Assembly (NCBI GenBank): GCA_028688015.1
Contig: JAQTZB010000003.1
Location: 331,411-395,410 of the forward strand
DNA: 64,000 bases
Reading direction: 5' to 3'
Origin: Elusimicrobiales bacterium
GTDB lineage: Bacteria; Elusimicrobiota; Elusimicrobia; Elusimicrobiales; UBA9959
Shown here piece by piece: positions 16,095 through 26,280 of the stretch; within the stretch, counting starts at the first letter, position 1, and each line of letters starts with the position of its first letter. The position numbers and the translations under genes are program-made. The notes beneath the pieces are model-generated. The model was not told where the DNA came from and did no database searches. It worked only from the letters and a program-made list of their open reading frames with translations.

Positions 16095-16781
16095 ATGAAA
16101 AAGTTTATTGTGTTGCTGGCCGGCTTGTTCTTCTGCTACCTGCTGCTGCTGGCCAAGCCGGAGTTTTATTTCAGCAAGAGCGTGGCCTACAAATGCTTCA
16201 CGCTGCGCGCGCACGGCGAGCTGCCGGCTTCCACCGAAGCCAGCCTCGACGCGGCTTACGAAAAGCTGGCGGCGTCGGAACTATTCAAGGAGAACGACAG
16301 CTTCGAGATAATAGTGCCCAAAACCAGGGGGGAATTCCTTTTCTTCACCCCGCTGCTGAAAGGCCGCTACTCGCGCGTGAACCCGTTCCACGGCGCCATC
16401 TACCTGGCCGCCGCCGACTTCGCCAAGGGCGACGCCCGCGCCGAGCCGGGCGCGCCGGACTTCCGCAAACTTAGCTCCGAGATAGCCGGCGCCGCCGCGC
16501 GCGACCAGGCCCGCCGCCGGTTCCGGCCGCTCTCTTACCTCTTCAGGAACGACTGGGAGATCCGCGGCTACTCTTCGCGCGTTTCCGGCCTGACCTCGGA
16601 TTTCTCTCCCTCTGACGCCTGCACGGCGGCCACCAGCCCGGACCTGGAGGATTTCAGGTACGGCCTTATGCTGGAGACGGTGCTGAAGGAGGACAATATC
16701 TCCTTCACGGACCTGCTGGACAGGAATATGAGTTACGAGAAGGCCGAGGAGCGCCTGAAGCGGGCGCATTGCGGCGGTTGA
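16095..16781 (+). CDS. Hypothetical exported or membrane-anchored protein
   Basis: 228 aa, start supported by CCGGGGG upstream. It begins with a hydrophobic helix (MKKFIVLLAGLFFCYLLLLA), a signal peptide or anchor. The rest is soluble, with SFEIIVPKTRGEFLFFTPLL, a HGAIYLAAADF segment and a Cys pair (C176 region and C226). No catalytic motif is recognised; there is no HExxH. It stands alone, convergent with the zinc-ribbon gene downstream. Confidence 0.7.
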   Translation: MKKFIVLLAGLFFCYLLLLAKPEFYFSKSVAYKCFTLRAHGELPASTEASLDAAYEKLAASELFKENDSFEIIVPKTRGEFLFFTPLLKGRYSRVNPFHGAIYLAAADFAKGDARAEPGAPDFRKLSSEIAGAAARDQARRRFRPLSYLFRNDWEIRGYSSRVSGLTSDFSPSDACTAATSPDLEDFRYGLMLETVLKEDNISFTDLLDRNMSYEKAEERLKRAHCGG

Positions 16782-16791
16782 ACGCCGCCGG

Positions 16792-17415
16792 CTATTTTCT
16801 GCCTAAAGCTTTCTGGATCTGCTGTTGGTAGCGGCCGCTGAAACTGGCGGCCGCCTCGCTTTCCCGCCGCGTGTGCTCCCGCGTCCAGTCCAGGTAGGCC
16901 GCGTCCTTCTTTTCGTCAACGCAGGTCGGGCAGGGCAGCCCCAGGGCGTTAATGGCGGCGGCGTAATCCTCTTCCAACTTCACCAGCCGCGCCGTATACT
17001 TCCCGTCCAGGCCGAACCCCTCCGGGTCGCTTTCCGCGGCCACTTCGGTCAGCAGCCTTTCTTTTTCTCCGGCCAGGTCGGTCAATAGCCGGTCGGCCGC
17101 GTCGGTCTTGTCGCTGTAGCGGTTTACGAAGGAGCCGGGCAAGCCGGGGTGCATGGGCGGCAGGACCGGGAACAGGGAGGCGACGAGGGCCAGCCCCAGC
17201 AGCAGGAAAGCGATCTTCAGCGGCCATGGCCACGGGCGCGGCGGCGGCGTGGGGGAGGCCAGCCCGGCTGGCGCGGCAACTTCGGGCCCCGGCCCGCATT
17301 CGGGCGCGGCTTTAGCCCCGGACTTCCTGTTGAACGGCTCGTAGCAGAGGTTGCAGAAAGCGGCTTCCCAGGCGTTCCAGTAGCCGCACTTCATGCATTT
17401 CTTGTTCTTTTTCAC
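16792..17415 (-). CDS. Zinc-ribbon membrane protein, function unknown
   Basis: 207 aa. The N-terminus is a zinc ribbon (CMKCGYW ... FCNLCYE). A Pro/Ala-rich linker leads to one membrane helix (LKIAFLLLGLALVASLFPVL, about 86-105). The C-terminal part is a charged helical region with a CPTC motif (about 160-165). The zinc ribbon would face the cytoplasm and the helical part the outside. No specific function is recognised. Confidence 0.7.
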   Translation of the reverse strand: MKKNKKCMKCGYWNAWEAAFCNLCYEPFNRKSGAKAAPECGPGPEVAAPAGLASPTPPPRPWPWPLKIAFLLLGLALVASLFPVLPPMHPGLPGSFVNRYSDKTDAADRLLTDLAGEKERLLTEVAAESDPEGFGLDGKYTARLVKLEEDYAAAINALGLPCPTCVDEKKDAAYLDWTREHTRRESEAAASFSGRYQQQIQKALGRK

Positions 17416-17446
17416 AGTTTTTTATGATACTAAATTGGGGCCGGGC

Positions 17447-17476
17447 TTAACTTAAGGCGCCCTAATTTGATAAGAT
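17447..17476 (+). promoter_or_regulatory. Candidate promoter of tRNA-Cys
   Basis: TTAACT (17447-17452), 18-nt spacer, TAAGAT (17471-17476), about 10 nt before the tRNA. Confidence 0.4.
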
Positions 17477-17485
17477 ATTTTATAC

Positions 17486-17557
17486 GGCGCGGTGGCCAAG
17501 TGGTAAGGCGGCAGTCTGCAAAACTGCTATTCGCGGGTTCGATTCCCGCCCGCGCCT
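17486..17557 (+). tRNA. tRNA-Cys (GCA)
   Basis: Acceptor GGCGCGG pairs with CCGCGCC; the anticodon stem GCAGT/ACTGC holds loop CTGCAAA with GCA; the T arm is GCGGG/CCCGC; the discriminator base is U, the known tRNA-Cys identity element. CCA is not encoded. Confidence 0.95.
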
Positions 17558-17613
17558 GCCTTCTTTTTTCGCTCATTTAATCTGGAGGAGGGGCCCAGGC
17601 CCCTGACACGCCC

Positions 17614-18774
17614 ATGAACCTCAGCAGATTAGCCCTGTCCCTCGGCCAGTCGGCCACCCTGAAACTCAACGAAGTAGCCAATAACCTCAAAGCCGAGGGC
17701 AAGCCCGTCATCCACCTGGGCGGCGGCGAGCCAGAGGAAAAAATACCGCGCGGCGCGCTGGAAGAGAGCGGCAAGCTGCTCGACGCCGGCTTCGTGCGCT
17801 ACACCCCGACGTCCGGCACCGCCGCGCTGAAGAAAGAGATCGCCGCCTACACCGAACAGTATTACGGCGTAAAGCCGGGCCCCAGGAACATCGTGGTGGC
17901 CTCCGGCGCCAAGCAGGCCATTTACAATTTCCTCGTTTCGGTGATAGATCCCGGCGACGAGGTGATCTTCCCGGCCCCGTACTGGGTGAGCTATCCCGAG
18001 ATGGTGCGCCTGGCCTACGGCAACCCCGTCATAGTCAAGCCGCGCGACGGCGGGCTGCTGGCGAAGGCCTCCGACATCGAGGCCCACATCACCAGCCGCA
18101 CCAAGGCCATCCTGCTCAACAGCCCCAACAACCCGTCCGGCCAGGTCTACCCCGAGGACTTCGTGCGCCGCCTGGTGGAGGTCTGCGAGGACCGCGGCGT
18201 GTACCTGCTGATGGACGACATCTACAACCGGCTGGTGTTCGACGGGCTCAAGGCGCCGTCGGCGTTCGCCTTCTCGAAGAAGCCGCTGAACGAGTCGCCG
18301 ATAGTCTCCATCAACGGCGTGTCCAAGACTTTCTCAATGACCGGCTACCGCATCGGGTGGAGCGTGGCCAGCGAGGCCCTGACGCAGGCCATGATCAAGG
18401 TGCAGGCGCAGGTCTCGTCCTGCCCGTCGGCGCTCAGCCAGGCGGCCGCCGCCGGCGCGCTGCGCGAGGGCGGGAGCTTCGTGGACGCGCTGCGCGACGG
18501 TTTGCAGAAGAAGCGCGACGTGATGGTGGCCGAGCTTGCCAAGCTGAAGAAGGTGAAGCTGCACAAGCCGCAGGGCACCTTCTACAGCTTCGCTGATTTC
18601 AGCGCCTACGAACCGGACTCCAAGAAGCTCTCCGGCCTGCTGCTGGAAAAGGCCATGGTGGTGGCCGTGCCCGGGATAGAGTTCGGCCTCGAAGGCCACC
18701 TGCGCCTGAGTTACTGCGGCGCCGAGAAAGACATAATAGAGGGCGTAAGCCGCATACGCAAGATTTTGGATTAA
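17614..18774 (+). CDS. Class I/II aminotransferase (aspartate aminotransferase-like)
   Basis: 386 aa, normal for family I-gamma aspartate aminotransferases. PLP-binding elements are visible: ASGAKQAIYN, NSPNNPSGQVY, MDDIYNRLVF and the Schiff-base lysine K238 in SKTFSMTGYRIGW; RLSYCGAEKD near the C-terminus carries the carboxylate-binding Arg. Substrate is probably aspartate or another amino acid with 2-oxoglutarate. It is followed 11 nt later by PEP carboxykinase. The pair would connect aspartate, oxaloacetate and PEP, a natural metabolic link. Confidence 0.92.
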   Translation: MNLSRLALSLGQSATLKLNEVANNLKAEGKPVIHLGGGEPEEKIPRGALEESGKLLDAGFVRYTPTSGTAALKKEIAAYTEQYYGVKPGPRNIVVASGAKQAIYNFLVSVIDPGDEVIFPAPYWVSYPEMVRLAYGNPVIVKPRDGGLLAKASDIEAHITSRTKAILLNSPNNPSGQVYPEDFVRRLVEVCEDRGVYLLMDDIYNRLVFDGLKAPSAFAFSKKPLNESPIVSINGVSKTFSMTGYRIGWSVASEALTQAMIKVQAQVSSCPSALSQAAAAGALREGGSFVDALRDGLQKKRDVMVAELAKLKKVKLHKPQGTFYSFADFSAYEPDSKKLSGLLLEKAMVVAVPGIEFGLEGHLRLSYCGAEKDIIEGVSRIRKILD

Positions 18775-18785
18775 CGGAGGAGCTT

Positions 18786-20369
<1,584 letters not shown>

Positions 20370-20388
20370 GCGCCCGCCAGTCCGGAGA

Positions 20389-20416
20389 GGGCCGGCCCTG
20401 CCGGCCCTTTTCTTTT
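20389..20416 (+). terminator. Terminator of pckA
   Basis: GGGCCGGC and GCCGGCCC, 8-bp stem with CCT loop, then TTTTCTTTT. Confidence 0.9.
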
Positions 20417-20434
20417 GCTCATAGGAGAAGGCTA

Positions 20435-20463
20435 TTGACAGTCCCGGCGGAAAATAGTTTTAT
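20435..20463 (+). promoter_or_regulatory. Promoter of the SWIB gene
   Basis: TTGACA (20435-20440), 17 nt, TTTTAT (20458-20463), upstream of the ATG at 20505. Confidence 0.55.
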
Positions 20464-20504
20464 GTATCTGTAATTTGAAGTTCAATCATCAGGAGGACGT
20501 AACA

Positions 20505-20768
20505 ATGCCCGCTGCAAAAGCAAACTCGAAGTTCATGGCCCCCCTCACCCCTAACGACACCCTGGCCGCGGTTATCGGCGCCAAGCCGGTTCCCCGCACC
20601 GAGATCGTGAAGAAACTGTGGGTCTACATAAAGAAGAACAACCTGCAGGACAAGAAGAACAAGCGCAACATCAACGCCGATGAGAAGCTGCTGAAGCTGT
20701 TCGCCGGCAAGAAGCAGGTCACGATGTTCGACCTGTCTAAGATCATCGGCAAGAACGTAGCCAAGTAA
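20505..20768 (+). CDS. SWIB/MDM2-domain protein
   Basis: 87 aa consisting almost wholly of a SWIB domain: TPNDTLAAVIGAKPVPRTE, KKLWVYIKKNNLQDKKNKR, INADEKLLKLF, then MFDLSKIIGKNV. AGGAGG lies 9 nt before the ATG at 20505, so the longer frame from 20475 is rejected. SWIB domains are best known from eukaryotic chromatin remodelling and from chlamydiae. In other bacteria small versions are basic, probably nucleoid-associated proteins of unknown role. It has its own promoter and terminator. Confidence 0.93.
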   Translation: MPAAKANSKFMAPLTPNDTLAAVIGAKPVPRTEIVKKLWVYIKKNNLQDKKNKRNINADEKLLKLFAGKKQVTMFDLSKIIGKNVAK

Positions 20769-20785
20769 GCCGGTTGTTCCTGACT

Positions 20786-20820
20786 AACGCCGCCCGCCTC
20801 AAAACGGGCGGCGTTTTTTT
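20786..20820 (+). terminator. Terminator of the SWIB gene
   Basis: AACGCCGCCCG and CGGGCGGCGTT form an 11-bp stem, followed by TTTTTTT. Confidence 0.93.
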
Positions 20821-20890
20821 GTCCATGGCGCCCGCCTCGGGCCGGACCATCTAGGTCCAAAGGCCCAGGGCCGGCTTGGTCCTTTAGGGA

Positions 20891-20919
20891 TTGACATTCG
20901 TCAACCCATGCCCCATACT
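20891..20919 (+). promoter_or_regulatory. Promoter of protease operon
   Basis: TTGACA (20891-20896), 17 nt, CATACT (20914-20919), followed by AGGTGA and the ATG at 20937. Confidence 0.6.
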
Positions 20920-20936
20920 ATGTTTAGGTGAATCTT

Positions 20937-22103
20937 ATGAAACGCGGGCTACTGATACTTACTCTTCTGAGCGCGGCCACCCTGGCCGGCGCTCCCCTGC
21001 GCGCGGAGCTGGGCGACCCCTCCGTGACCCCCGCTTCCTATTACGGCGACAATGACCTGCGCGACTACTACCAGGCCACCGTGGCCATGCGCAAGCTGTC
21101 CGAGTCCACCGTGGCCCTCTTCGCCCCCCGCGGCCTGGTGCGCGGTGAGGACGGCAACTATACCGTGCGGCAGGTCACCCTGCGCCAGCGCTTCAACCTG
21201 CGGGACGGCGAGGCCTTCGCGGAGCAGCCCGCGGCCGCCTACTGCTCGGGGGTTCTGGTGGGTCCCGACCTGGTGCTGACCGCCGGCCACTGCTTCCAAC
21301 CCGACCCCCGGGGCGGCCCCTGCGGCTCCGTGCGCTTCCTCTTCGGCTACGCGGTCGGCCGCGCCGGCTCGCTGCCCTCTTCTTTCCCGGCCGAGGACGT
21401 CTACGGCTGTAAAGAGATAGTGGCCCAGCAGGTCAAGGACGACGGCACCAACCTGGTCTGCCGCAACGGCAGCTGCACGCGGGGCGAGCCCGCGGGCAAG
21501 GGCGCCGATTACGCGCTGGTCCGCCTGGACCGGACGGTCTCGGGCCGCACCCCGCTGGCCATCAGCCGCTCCGCGGTAAGCGCTGGCGCCAGCGTGGGCG
21601 CCATCGGCTATCCCAGCGGCATGCCGGTCAAGATCCAGGAGACCGGCGCCACCGTGCGCACGGTCACCCGCAGCGGCTATTTCGTGGCCGACCTCGACAC
21701 CTTCGGCGGCAATTCCGGCAGCCCCGTTTTCAACCTGGAGACCTACAGGATAGAGGGCATCCTGGTGCGCGGCGGCGTGGACTACGTCTACACCGCGCAG
21801 GGCTCCACCGCCACGGTCAACGACCCCCGCAACCCCAACAACTTCGAGCCCGGCCGCGCCAATGTCTACGAGCAGAACGGCGGCCGCGGCGAGGACGTGA
21901 CGCTGATCTCCGAGGTGCAGGCCCTCATCCCGGCCACCGAGATGGAGGCCGCGCTGGACAACGCCGGCAGCCTGCGCGGTCAGCGCGGCGCCTCTCCCAG
22001 GCCGGTGCCGGCCGTCTACACCCCCGGCCAGGGCGGGTACAGCGTGCAGCCCGCCCTCTACACGGTGCCGGAGCCCTCGGCCCCGCAGCCCATTTCCATC
22101 TGA
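20937..22103 (+). CDS. Secreted trypsin-like serine protease 1
   Basis: 388 aa from ATG 20937 (AGGTGA 5 nt upstream), with signal peptide MKRGLLILTLLSAATLAGAP. The chymotrypsin-fold catalytic triad is complete: H118 (LTAGHC), D191 (ADYALVRLD), S260 (GGNSGSPVF). Four or more cysteines (YCSGV, GHC, GPCGS, YGCKE) may form disulfides in the periplasm or outside. A C-terminal Pro/Gln/Ser-rich tail of about 50 residues follows the domain. The second protease gene starts 8 nt later; the two are tandem paralogues. Confidence 0.9.
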   Translation: MKRGLLILTLLSAATLAGAPLRAELGDPSVTPASYYGDNDLRDYYQATVAMRKLSESTVALFAPRGLVRGEDGNYTVRQVTLRQRFNLRDGEAFAEQPAAAYCSGVLVGPDLVLTAGHCFQPDPRGGPCGSVRFLFGYAVGRAGSLPSSFPAEDVYGCKEIVAQQVKDDGTNLVCRNGSCTRGEPAGKGADYALVRLDRTVSGRTPLAISRSAVSAGASVGAIGYPSGMPVKIQETGATVRTVTRSGYFVADLDTFGGNSGSPVFNLETYRIEGILVRGGVDYVYTAQGSTATVNDPRNPNNFEPGRANVYEQNGGRGEDVTLISEVQALIPATEMEAALDNAGSLRGQRGASPRPVPAVYTPGQGGYSVQPALYTVPEPSAPQPISI

Positions 22104-22110
22104 GCCCTTT

Positions 22111-23142
22111 ATGAAAGCCCTGGCGCTATTCGCACTGCCCCTGCTGCTAGCGGCCCCGGCCGCGGCGGACGAGTACGGCGCCAAGACCATCTACGGCGGC
22201 GACAGCCGGCGCGATTTTTACCAGGTGACCGACGCGGCCGAGCGCTCCGCCCTGCCAGCCGCGGTGTCTTTGTTCCGCGACAGCGCGCTGGCCGCTTCCG
22301 GGGAAAATTTCGCTCCCGGCGGGCAGCTGCTTGGCCACCAGAGCCGCGGCCTGTGCCCGGGCACGCGCTTCTTCGAGCAGCGCAGCGCGGCCTTCTGTTC
22401 CGGCACGCTGATAGCGCCCGACCTGGTGCTGACCGCGGGCCACTGCATGGGGGACAAGAACAAGCCCGCCAGCCGCTGCGCGCGCACCCGCTTCGTCTTT
22501 GGTTTCGCGGTGACCGCGGAAGGCCGGCAGCCGGGCGTCCTGGGCGGGGAGAATGTCTACTCCTGCGCCGAGGTAAAGCTTTATACGCATGACAATACCG
22601 GCGACTACGCCGTGGTCCGGCTCGACAGGGCCGTGACCGGCCGGCGCCCCGCGCGGCTGTATACCGCCGCCCCGCCCGCCGCCGGGGCCCCGATCTTCAC
22701 GATAGGCGGCCCCTACGGCCTGCCGCTCAAGGTCTCCGACGACGCCGAGGTCCGCTCGGTCTCAGCGGGCAAAACTTTTTTCACCACCAACCTCGACACG
22801 TCCGGGGGCAACTCGGGCGGCGGCATCTTCAGTGCCCGCACCGGGCGGCTGCTGGGCGTGCACACGGCCAGCTGGGACCCGGACCTGGTAGGGCGGCCGC
22901 TGCCGCCCGGCCACGGCCTGCCGCCGGACGACGCGCGCGTGAAGGCCGGCAAGTGCAAGGTGATCAGCGTTTTCGGCCAGGACGACGGGAACGGCAAGAA
23001 GGGCTACGCCCTCTCCGCCATAGCCGGCCTGGGGGCCTTGCTGGCCGGCGGCCAGCCCAAGGACGCCGTGGTGGATATGCCGCCCGTGACCGAAATACCT
23101 TCCGGGAGGATAGACCTCTCCGGGTTCGGGGCTCTTCCGTAA
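22111..23142 (+). CDS. Secreted trypsin-like serine protease 2
   Basis: 343 aa, signal peptide MKALALFALPLLLAAPAAA. The triad is H111 (LTAGHC), D165 (GDYAVVRLD), S235 (GGNSGGGIF). It shares with its upstream neighbour the N-terminal pattern of a YGGDSRRDFYQ-like segment and the FCSGTLIAPDLVLTAGHC core. Targets are unknown; exported proteases of this type process surface or extracellular proteins. It is the second gene of a two-gene operon ending at a 14-bp terminator hairpin. Confidence 0.9.
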   Translation: MKALALFALPLLLAAPAAADEYGAKTIYGGDSRRDFYQVTDAAERSALPAAVSLFRDSALAASGENFAPGGQLLGHQSRGLCPGTRFFEQRSAAFCSGTLIAPDLVLTAGHCMGDKNKPASRCARTRFVFGFAVTAEGRQPGVLGGENVYSCAEVKLYTHDNTGDYAVVRLDRAVTGRRPARLYTAAPPAAGAPIFTIGGPYGLPLKVSDDAEVRSVSAGKTFFTTNLDTSGGNSGGGIFSARTGRLLGVHTASWDPDLVGRPLPPGHGLPPDDARVKAGKCKVISVFGQDDGNGKKGYALSAIAGLGALLAGGQPKDAVVDMPPVTEIPSGRIDLSGFGALP

Positions 23143-23160
23143 AAGCCGCCTCGGACTTAA

Positions 23161-23194
23161 AAAGAAAACGCCCCTTCCGGGGCGTTTTCTTTTT
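23161..23194. terminator. Bidirectional terminator between convergent genes
   Basis: AAAGAAAACGCCCC and GGGGCGTTTTCTTT form a 14-bp stem with a TTCC loop. T-rich flanks occur on both strands, serving the protease operon and the response regulator gene. Confidence 0.92.
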
Positions 23195-23209
23195 GGGCGC
23201 GGCCGCGCG

Positions 23210-24934
23210 TCAGTCTTTGCGGCGGTCAACTATGTAGTGGCTCTTGTCTGAGGCCTTGGCGCCCTTCTTGAGCTCGGTGCCGATATTGCTGACCTGGGCG
23301 AACGAGAGCAGCGGGCGGGCCGTGTTGTGCACGATGCCGATGGCGATGGAGAGGAAGGGGAATTTCTTGATGTTGCCCTGCCGGTCGGCGGCCACGATAT
23401 GGCCGGCCTCGCGGTCGGTCTTGCTGTAGAAAGAGGGGGCTATCTCGTCGAAGGCGTGCGTGATGCGCCGGGCCAGCTCTTCGGAGCGGGCGAACTCGGT
23501 GACCACTATGAAGTCGTCGCCGCCGATGTGGCCGATGAAGTCCTGCGAGTCCTCGTTCTGGATGGTCAGCTTGACCAGGAGGTTCGCCGTGGCCTTCAGC
23601 ACCCGGTCGCCGGCCTCGAAGCCGTAGGTGTCGTTGTAGGCCTTGAAATTGTTCAGGTCCAGGTACAGCACCGCGAACTGCGAGTTCTTGGCGATCTCGC
23701 GCTCCACGCGCGCCTGGATGGACGGGTTGCCGGGGAGCTTGGAAAGCGGGTTGGTGTCCAGCACCTGCTTGTTGCGCTTGAGGATCATGCGGATGCGCGC
23801 CACCAGCTCGTCGGCGTCCACCGGCTTGATCAGGTAGTCGTCTATGCCCATGCTCAGGCCCTTGAGCTTGGCATGCTTCTCGCCGTAGGCCGTCACGATG
23901 ATGATGGGAATGTGGGCGAAGAGGGGGTTGTTCTTGAGGTCCTGGGCCACTTCCAGGCCGTTCTTGCGCGGCATGTTGTAGTCCAGCACGATGATGTCGG
24001 GGCTGGTCTCGAAGACGGCCTTCATGGCTTCCGCGCCGTCTACGGCGGTAATAACCTCGAAGCCGGCGTATTCGATCATTTCCTTCATCAGGTAGAGCAG
24101 CTCGGTCTGGTCGTCGGCCATCAGCACGCGCGGGCGGACCGGCTTAGGCGCTTCGGGCGCCCCGGGCGCGGGCGCGGCGGAGGCGGCTCCGGTCTGCTCC
24201 TCTATCAGCTTGAGCAGCAGGTCGCGCGGCAGCTCGCGCGCCACTATCTCCGGCAGGCCGGTCAGCACGCCGCGCTCCTGGTAGTTGTCCAGGCGCAGGG
24301 CGCTGAGCACTATGATGGGGATGTTGGAGGTGGAGGCGGAGTCCTGCATCTCTTCCATTATCCGGAAGCCGTCCTTGCCGGGCATCATGAGGTCGAGCAG
24401 CAGCGCGTCCGGTTCCTCCGACTGCATCACATCCAGCACCGCTAGGGCGTTGTTGACCACCACGGCGCGGTAATTGTTGGCTTCGAGGAACATCTTCACG
24501 AGGTCGGAGAACTCTGTATCGTCGTCGGCCACCATCACGGTCTGCTGGCGGCCGGCCTGCGGCGGCGCGGCCTTGAGCAGCGCGGCCTTGAGCGCCTCGA
24601 AGTCAACCGGCTTGGTCAGGTAGCCGCGCACCGAGGGCGCGGGGCCGGTGACGATATTGGTCTTGGGCGTCTGAGAGAAGATTATGATCTTCTGACGCTC
24701 GGTGAAGGGGTTTTTCTTCACCTCGTTGATGAAGTCGAGCGGGTTGAAGGCCTGGATGAGGATATTGAGGATCACCAGGTCCGGCTTCCAGTTCTGCACG
24801 GCCGTGAGGGCCTGCTGGTAATTGCCCACCGTCTGGGAAGAATAGCCGTGCTCGTCGAGGAAAGCCGTCAGGGAGGCCGCCGCCGCGGCGTCGGTGTCCA
24901 CTATCAGAATTTTCCTGCCGTTGGCGGCGTCCAT
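23210..24934 (-). CDS. Triple-receiver GGDEF-domain response regulator
   Basis: 574 aa: three receiver domains followed by a GGDEF domain, which in active form makes cyclic di-GMP. Receiver 1 (about 8-125) has Asn instead of Asp at the phosphorylation site (LVILNILIQ). Receiver 2 (about 132-245) has the Asp (LLLDLMMPGKDG) but no conserved Lys after its last strand. Receiver 3 (about 270-390) is canonical (LDYNMPRKNG, LIKPVD). The GGDEF signature reads GGDDF, an unusual fourth residue. It is therefore uncertain whether the domain is a cyclase. No kinase gene is adjacent. Confidence 0.93.
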   Translation of the reverse strand: MDAANGRKILIVDTDAAAAASLTAFLDEHGYSSQTVGNYQQALTAVQNWKPDLVILNILIQAFNPLDFINEVKKNPFTERQKIIIFSQTPKTNIVTGPAPSVRGYLTKPVDFEALKAALLKAAPPQAGRQQTVMVADDDTEFSDLVKMFLEANNYRAVVVNNALAVLDVMQSEEPDALLLDLMMPGKDGFRIMEEMQDSASTSNIPIIVLSALRLDNYQERGVLTGLPEIVARELPRDLLLKLIEEQTGAASAAPAPGAPEAPKPVRPRVLMADDQTELLYLMKEMIEYAGFEVITAVDGAEAMKAVFETSPDIIVLDYNMPRKNGLEVAQDLKNNPLFAHIPIIIVTAYGEKHAKLKGLSMGIDDYLIKPVDADELVARIRMILKRNKQVLDTNPLSKLPGNPSIQARVEREIAKNSQFAVLYLDLNNFKAYNDTYGFEAGDRVLKATANLLVKLTIQNEDSQDFIGHIGGDDFIVVTEFARSEELARRITHAFDEIAPSFYSKTDREAGHIVAADRQGNIKKFPFLSIAIGIVHNTARPLLSFAQVSNIGTELKKGAKASDKSHYIVDRRKD

Positions 24935-24997
24935 TCTTTGATTCTAACATTGTTTAATTGGGGAAACAAGAACGCGGAATAATAGTAGAATTTAGCC

Positions 24998-25216
24998 GTG
25001 GCCGAGAAAGAAAACTGGTGGAATTACGCCCAGATCGGGCTGGAGCTGGCCGGCGCAGTGCTGCTGGGCTTCTTTGGCGGTTTCTGGCTGGACAAGAAGC
25101 TGGACACCCTGCCGTGGCTGACGCTGGCCGGCGCCGTGGCCGGGCTGGCCGCCGGCTTCTACCGCGTGGCGAAGGAGCTTTTCAGGGTTCCGCCCGCGGA
25201 GGGCGGCAAGAAATGA
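24998..25216 (+). CDS. AtpZ/AtpI-type F1Fo accessory membrane protein
   Basis: 72 aa with a GTG start and two membrane helices separated by FWLDKKLDTLPWL, the pattern of AtpZ/AtpI proteins (GGFWLDKKL, then GFYRVAKE). These small proteins precede ATP synthase genes and are thought to help assemble the c-ring or carry Mg2+. It overlaps the next gene by 4 nt. I see no strong ribosome binding site. Confidence 0.8.
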   Translation: MAEKENWWNYAQIGLELAGAVLLGFFGGFWLDKKLDTLPWLTLAGAVAGLAAGFYRVAKELFRVPPAEGGKK

Positions 25217-25500
25217 CGGGCTCGCCCTGGCTGACCGCCCTCGCGGGCGCCGCGCTGGGCGCGCTGGCCGGCTGGCTGTCGCGCGCGGCCCTCAAGCGCG
25301 TGCTGCGCGCCTCCGACCCCGTCTTTTACTCGGTTTTCGCCGGCGGCATTTTCGCGCGGCTGCTCCTGCTGATAGCGGCGGTTTGGCAATTGCGCCGCGA
25401 AAGTTATACAATAATTGTCTTATTTATCGCGCCTATGATAGTGGTGCAGATGTTTTTCGAGGTTTTCCCGCTGAAGCATGGACCTAAAAGCGATACTTGA
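25213..25500 (+). CDS. Small ATP synthase operon membrane protein (AtpI-like)
   Basis: 95 aa, three or four predicted membrane helices. It overlaps the preceding gene by 4 nt and atpB by 23 nt, so it is translationally coupled to both. The position and topology match the AtpI/AtpR accessory proteins often found ahead of atpB; sequence similarity alone would be weak. The longer frame from 24958 lies mostly across the preceding gene and is rejected. Confidence 0.75.
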   Translation: MTGSPWLTALAGAALGALAGWLSRAALKRVLRASDPVFYSVFAGGIFARLLLLIAAVWQLRRESYTIIVLFIAPMIVVQMFFEVFPLKHGPKSDT

Positions 25501-26239
25501 ACACCACGTGACGGACCGGATCTGGTCCCGCATTTACGTCGGCCCGCTGGACCTGCCGCTGTCCAAGCACCTGCTGATGATGGGCATCGCTTCGCTCATC
25601 CTCCTGGTCGTCTTCCCTTTGATAGTACGCAGCCGCTCGGCCCGGCTGGCCCCTTACCGGGGCATGATAGAGGCGACCGTGCTGTTCCTGCGGGACGAGG
25701 TAGTGATCCCCAATATGGGACGCAAGGGCGCGGCCTACACGGGCTACTTCGCCACGCTGTTCTTCTTCATCCTGCTGATGAACCTGATAGGCCTGGTGCC
25801 CTACGGCGCCACGGCCACCGGCAACCTGGCCGTCACGGCGGGCCTGGCGCTGACCACCTTCGCGCTGGTGAACTTCTCCGGCATCAAGGAACAGGGGCTC
25901 TTCGGCTATTTCGCGCACCTGGTGCCCAAGGGCGTGCCGCTGTGGCTGTACCCGCTGATGTTCCCCATCGAGCTGATGGGCCTCTTCATCAAGACCTTCG
26001 CGCTCTGCATCCGTCTCTTCGCCAACATGATAGCGGGCCACATCGTGATCCTCGTTTTCATCTGCTTCATCTTCATTTTCGGCGCCTACGGTACGGCTTT
26101 CGGCCTGCTGGTGGCGCCGGTCTCGGTGGGGCTGGTGCTGTTCACGCTGCTGCTGGAACTGCTGGTGGCTTTCCTGCAGGCCTATATTTTCGTCACGCTG
26201 ACGGCGATCTTCACCGGCGCGGCGATGCACCCGCATTGA
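25478..26239 (+). CDS. atpB: ATP synthase subunit a
   Basis: 253 aa, several membrane helices. The essential Arg of the proton half-channels is R179 in ALCIRLFANMIAGH, and the last helices (LELLVAFLQAYIFVTLTAIF) match the family. It forms the ion channel of the Fo motor with the c-ring. It starts inside the preceding gene and is followed 41 nt later by atpE. Confidence 0.97.
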   Translation: MDLKAILEHHVTDRIWSRIYVGPLDLPLSKHLLMMGIASLILLVVFPLIVRSRSARLAPYRGMIEATVLFLRDEVVIPNMGRKGAAYTGYFATLFFFILLMNLIGLVPYGATATGNLAVTAGLALTTFALVNFSGIKEQGLFGYFAHLVPKGVPLWLYPLMFPIELMGLFIKTFALCIRLFANMIAGHIVILVFICFIFIFGAYGTAFGLLVAPVSVGLVLFTLLLELLVAFLQAYIFVTLTAIFTGAAMHPH

Positions 26240-26280
26240 GCGGGAAGTTTTCTGGTTTCAAACTTAACGGAGGTAGTACA

